Shown here piece by piece: positions 62,451 through 64,000 of a DNA stretch of 64,000 nucleotides; within the stretch, counting starts at the first letter, position 1; each line of letters starts with the position of its first letter. The notes under the pieces are model-generated. The model was not told where the DNA came from. It saw nothing but the letters and a program-made list of their open reading frames with translations, and did no database searches. The translations under genes and the position numbers were made by a program. The DNA comes from Pseudomonas sp. DY-1. Its GTDB lineage: Bacteria; Pseudomonadota; Gammaproteobacteria; Pseudomonadales; Pseudomonadaceae. Location of the stretch: the NCBI RefSeq assembly GCF_003626975.1, contig NZ_CP032616.1, positions 868,001-932,000 of the forward strand. Direction: 5' to 3'.

Positions 62451-62837
62451 GTGAACGCTTTTTCCGAGCGAGAATTGCGGGCACTTGGAATTACTGTCGA
62501 GACCTGGAGCGCGGGCATCGAGGTCGGCAGCTCTCCGGGCCATATCTGTTGCGAAAACGGTGCCGTGGTCGGCTACTGCTTCGGTGATCGGGACAGTGGC
62601 GAAATCATCGTATTGGCGCTCTTGCCCGAGTACGAAGGGGAGGGAATAGGGAAGGCGCTCTTGCAACGGGTGGTCGAGGATTTCAAGGCCGTGGGCTTCA
62701 ACCGACTGTTCCTTGGCTGCTCAGCCGATCCGGGCGTTCGGTCTCATGGTTTCTATCGTTATCTGGGCTGGGTTCCTACGGGGGAGCTGGATGACCTCGG
62801 GGATGAAATCCTGGAGCTCCGGCTCGACGCCAGCTAA
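62451..62837 (+). CDS. GNAT N-acetyltransferase
   Basis: The predicted product has 128 residues from GTG 62451 and carries the acetyl-CoA motif ALLPEYEGEGIGKALLQRVV and the C-terminal FLGCSADP and GFYRYLGW. Related proteins have 20-25 more N-terminal residues. Here the preceding in-frame codons read GDAPACIDIRGRTR, which fits that missing part. No ATG, GTG or TTG exists in frame after the TGA at 62373, so the true start may be lost or the gene slightly truncated. The substrate is unknown. Confidence 0.78.
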   Translation: MNAFSERELRALGITVETWSAGIEVGSSPGHICCENGAVVGYCFGDRDSGEIIVLALLPEYEGEGIGKALLQRVVEDFKAVGFNRLFLGCSADPGVRSHGFYRYLGWVPTGELDDLGDEILELRLDAS

Positions 62838-62908
62838 GCGCTGTGGCCTTGTTCCGGCAGCTGCTCTAAGCTGCCGGCTTTCTTCACGATCACCGCCCAG
62901 GGCAGGCC

Positions 62909-63133
62909 ATGACCAAGACTTCGAACGACCCGCTACATGGCATCACGCTGGAAAAGCTCCTCAACGAACTGGTGGCCCATTATGGCTGGGACGGCCTGGC
63001 CAGCCGGGTCGATATCCGTTGTTTCAAGAACGATCCCAGCATCAAGTCCAGCCTTGCCTTCCTGCGCAAGACGCCCTGGGCTCGTGAAAAGGTCGAGGCC
63101 CTTTTTACTCAGTTGCGCCAGAGCCAGGGCTGA
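62909..63133 (+). CDS. VF530-family (DUF2132) small protein
   Basis: This 74-residue protein contains [40 protein letters not shown] and [17 protein letters not shown]. These are the VF530 signature, including the common PWAR motif. The fold is a small helical domain proposed to bind DNA. Function unknown. Confidence 0.93.
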   Translation: MTKTSNDPLHGITLEKLLNELVAHYGWDGLASRVDIRCFKNDPSIKSSLAFLRKTPWAREKVEALFTQLRQSQG

Positions 63134-63189
63134 GCCGGCCTGTCATCGCCGGTTCCGGTCGCGTCCATTCCCTTCATCGAGGAACCCCC

Positions 63190-63708
63190 ATGGCCTCCTA
63201 CGAAGAACTCTTCTCCATCGGTGAACGCTTCGAGGCCTTCGTCGGCCACGGACTGCCGGCGGAAGTCGCTGCGGTGCAGACCGTGCAAGACAAGCTGGCT
63301 GAGCCAGACGCCATTGGCGTAGCCACCCGGCAACGCCTGCAAGCCGTCCAGGGCCGCTATCACCTGCTGGTGGCCGGAGAAATGTGGTGCCCGGACTGCC
63401 AGATCAACGTCACGGTCATGGATTACCTGCAGCGCGCCCATTCGAATATCGACCTGGCGATCATCACCAAGGGGCGTGCCGAAGACGATCTGCTCGAGCG
63501 CCTGGAACTGGATCGAGTCCCGATTCCTCTGGTGGCGGTGCTGGATGCGGATTTCCAGCTGGTCGGCCGATTCGTCGAACGGCCGCAGGAGGTAATCGCT
63601 GGTGGTGAGGCGATGAAGCCGGACTATCGGGCGGGGCAGTACCTGGAAAGTACGCTGCGGGATCTTCTCTCTATCTTCGAGGCAGCGGAGGGTCGCAAGG
63701 CTGGTTGA
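63190..63708 (+). CDS. Thioredoxin-family protein
   Basis: This 172-residue cytoplasmic thioredoxin-fold protein has the active-site motif GEMWCPDCQINV (WCPDC) near residue 70. LDLAIITKGRAEDD and LVAVLDADFQLVGRFVERP (with cis-Pro nearby) are typical of the thioredoxin_9 group. It has no signal peptide. GAGGAACCC precedes the ATG, and a terminator follows at 63736. It is separate from the TlpA-like gene at 23.5 kb. Confidence 0.88.
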   Translation: MASYEELFSIGERFEAFVGHGLPAEVAAVQTVQDKLAEPDAIGVATRQRLQAVQGRYHLLVAGEMWCPDCQINVTVMDYLQRAHSNIDLAIITKGRAEDDLLERLELDRVPIPLVAVLDADFQLVGRFVERPQEVIAGGEAMKPDYRAGQYLESTLRDLLSIFEAAEGRKAG

Positions 63709-63735
63709 GCCACGGAGCAATGATTGGCAAATGAA

Positions 63736-63769
63736 AACGCCCCGGATTTCGACCGGGGCGTTCTTTTTT
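63736..63769 (+). terminator. Rho-independent terminator
   Basis: Perfect 10-bp stem AACGCCCCGG / CCGGGGCGTT (63736-63745 with 63753-63762) with a 7-nt loop, followed by CTTTTTTG. It ends the thioredoxin transcript. The AAAA on the other side may also serve the convergent ohr gene. Confidence 0.9.
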
Positions 63770-63799
63770 GCGCGGGCTACAAGCCCGGCGGCTGGGGCG

Positions 63800-64000
63800 T
63801 CAATCCACGACCACATTCAGTGCAACGTCGATGTTGCCGTGGGTAGCCTTGGAGTACGGGCAGATCTCGTGTGCTTCCTTGGCGATGGCCTCGGCGACTT
63901 CGTACGGCAAGCCCGGAGCGTTGACGTTGAAGCGCGCCTGGATGAAATAGGCGTTGCCGGTCATGCCCAGATCCACTTCGATCTCCACTGCCAGGTCTTT
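63800..64000 (-). CDS. ohr: Organic hydroperoxide resistance protein Ohr (C-terminal part)
   Basis: The last 66 residues of an OsmC/Ohr-family peroxidase are visible. They include [40 protein letters not shown] (the CPYSxA block with the second redox Cys) and the C-terminus VALNVVVD. Ohr reduces organic hydroperoxides in the cytoplasm, using lipoyl-type reductants. The N-terminal part, with the first Cys, lies outside the window. Confidence 0.93.
   Translation of the reverse strand, partial: KDLAVEIEVDLGMTGNAYFIQARFNVNAPGLPYEVAEAIAKEAHEICPYSKATHGNIDVALNVVVD

Noticed and set aside
62189..62587. Open frame of 132 codons overlapping the GNAT start
   Set aside because: The product is Arg-rich and motif-free and runs out of frame through the clear GNAT coding sequence.
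1..64000. tRNA, rRNA, prophage and integrative-element attachment sites
   Set aside because: None were recognised on reading both strands. No integrase or phage structural genes are present, so no genomic island boundary could be defined.

Overview
The window is GC-rich, densely coded DNA that looks like the chromosome of a Pseudomonas species in the broad sense. Evidence for this is an OprD-family porin, the polB, TIGR02449 and zapA genes, a class II (medium-chain) PHA synthase, PxpABC, many LysR regulators, and dozens of REP/BIME-type palindromic repeats between genes. No rRNA, tRNA, prophage or CRISPR array was seen. Both ends cut through genes: a CstA/BtsT transporter on the left and Ohr on the right.

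Layout. 1-4.5 kb: cstA/btsT-like transporter, yjiX, yjiA, then a Cache-domain histidine kinase and a LuxR-type response regulator. 4.6-9.6 kb: DNA polymerase II, a ZapB-like protein and ZapA, a PLD-fold protein and a GNAT enzyme. 9.6-17.8 kb: LysR + YeeE/YedE transporter, a class-I glutaminase-like hydrolase, and a purine module (LysR, NCS2 permease, deaminase, hydroxyisourate hydrolase). 17.8-23.2 kb: a decay zone with a gutted LysR gene, a truncated AraD1-like gene, an aldehyde dehydrogenase broken by a 70-bp imperfect duplication, and a PHA synthase broken by a 2-nt insertion. 23.5-27.2 kb: Lgt-like/TlpA fusion, UvrD-type helicase, REP cluster, gluconokinase. 27.2-28.1 kb: repeats and an alpha/beta-hydrolase remnant.

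28.1-36.9 kb holds a four-gene signalling operon: REC-HDOD, REC-GGDEF-EAL, a 1626-residue CHASE-PAS-HK-REC-REC-Hpt hybrid kinase, and REC-GGDEF. It ends at an IS3-type remnant. 37-40.8 kb has a TetR regulator, an Xre/RES toxin-antitoxin pair, a carboxylate-amine ligase and two small overlapping genes. 41-47.6 kb encodes an amidase with a PotABCD-like polyamine-type ABC transporter and a GcvA-like LysR. 47.7-48.4 kb is a pseudouridine-synthase-fold protein lacking the catalytic Asp. 48.6-55.8 kb looks like a 5-oxoproline/D-glutamate catabolic island: PxpCBA, OprD porin, MFS transporter, LysR and a DUF1445 (D-glutamate cyclase-like) protein. 55.9-64 kb is a patchwork of small envelope and unknown genes, a type VI secretion PAAR-phospholipase effector that is frameshifted and lacks its nucleophilic Ser, its putative lipoprotein immunity partner, a GNAT gene with a fragmentary second copy, and housekeeping redox genes.

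The most interesting signals are the c-di-GMP phosphorelay operon, the decay zone at 17.8-23.2 kb, the doubly disabled T6SS effector kept with its putative immunity gene, three proteins with altered catalytic residues (PLD-like, RsuA/RluB-like, UraH), the D-glutamate/5-oxoproline island, and a two-size-class repeat family. I did not see a clearly undescribed multi-gene defence system.
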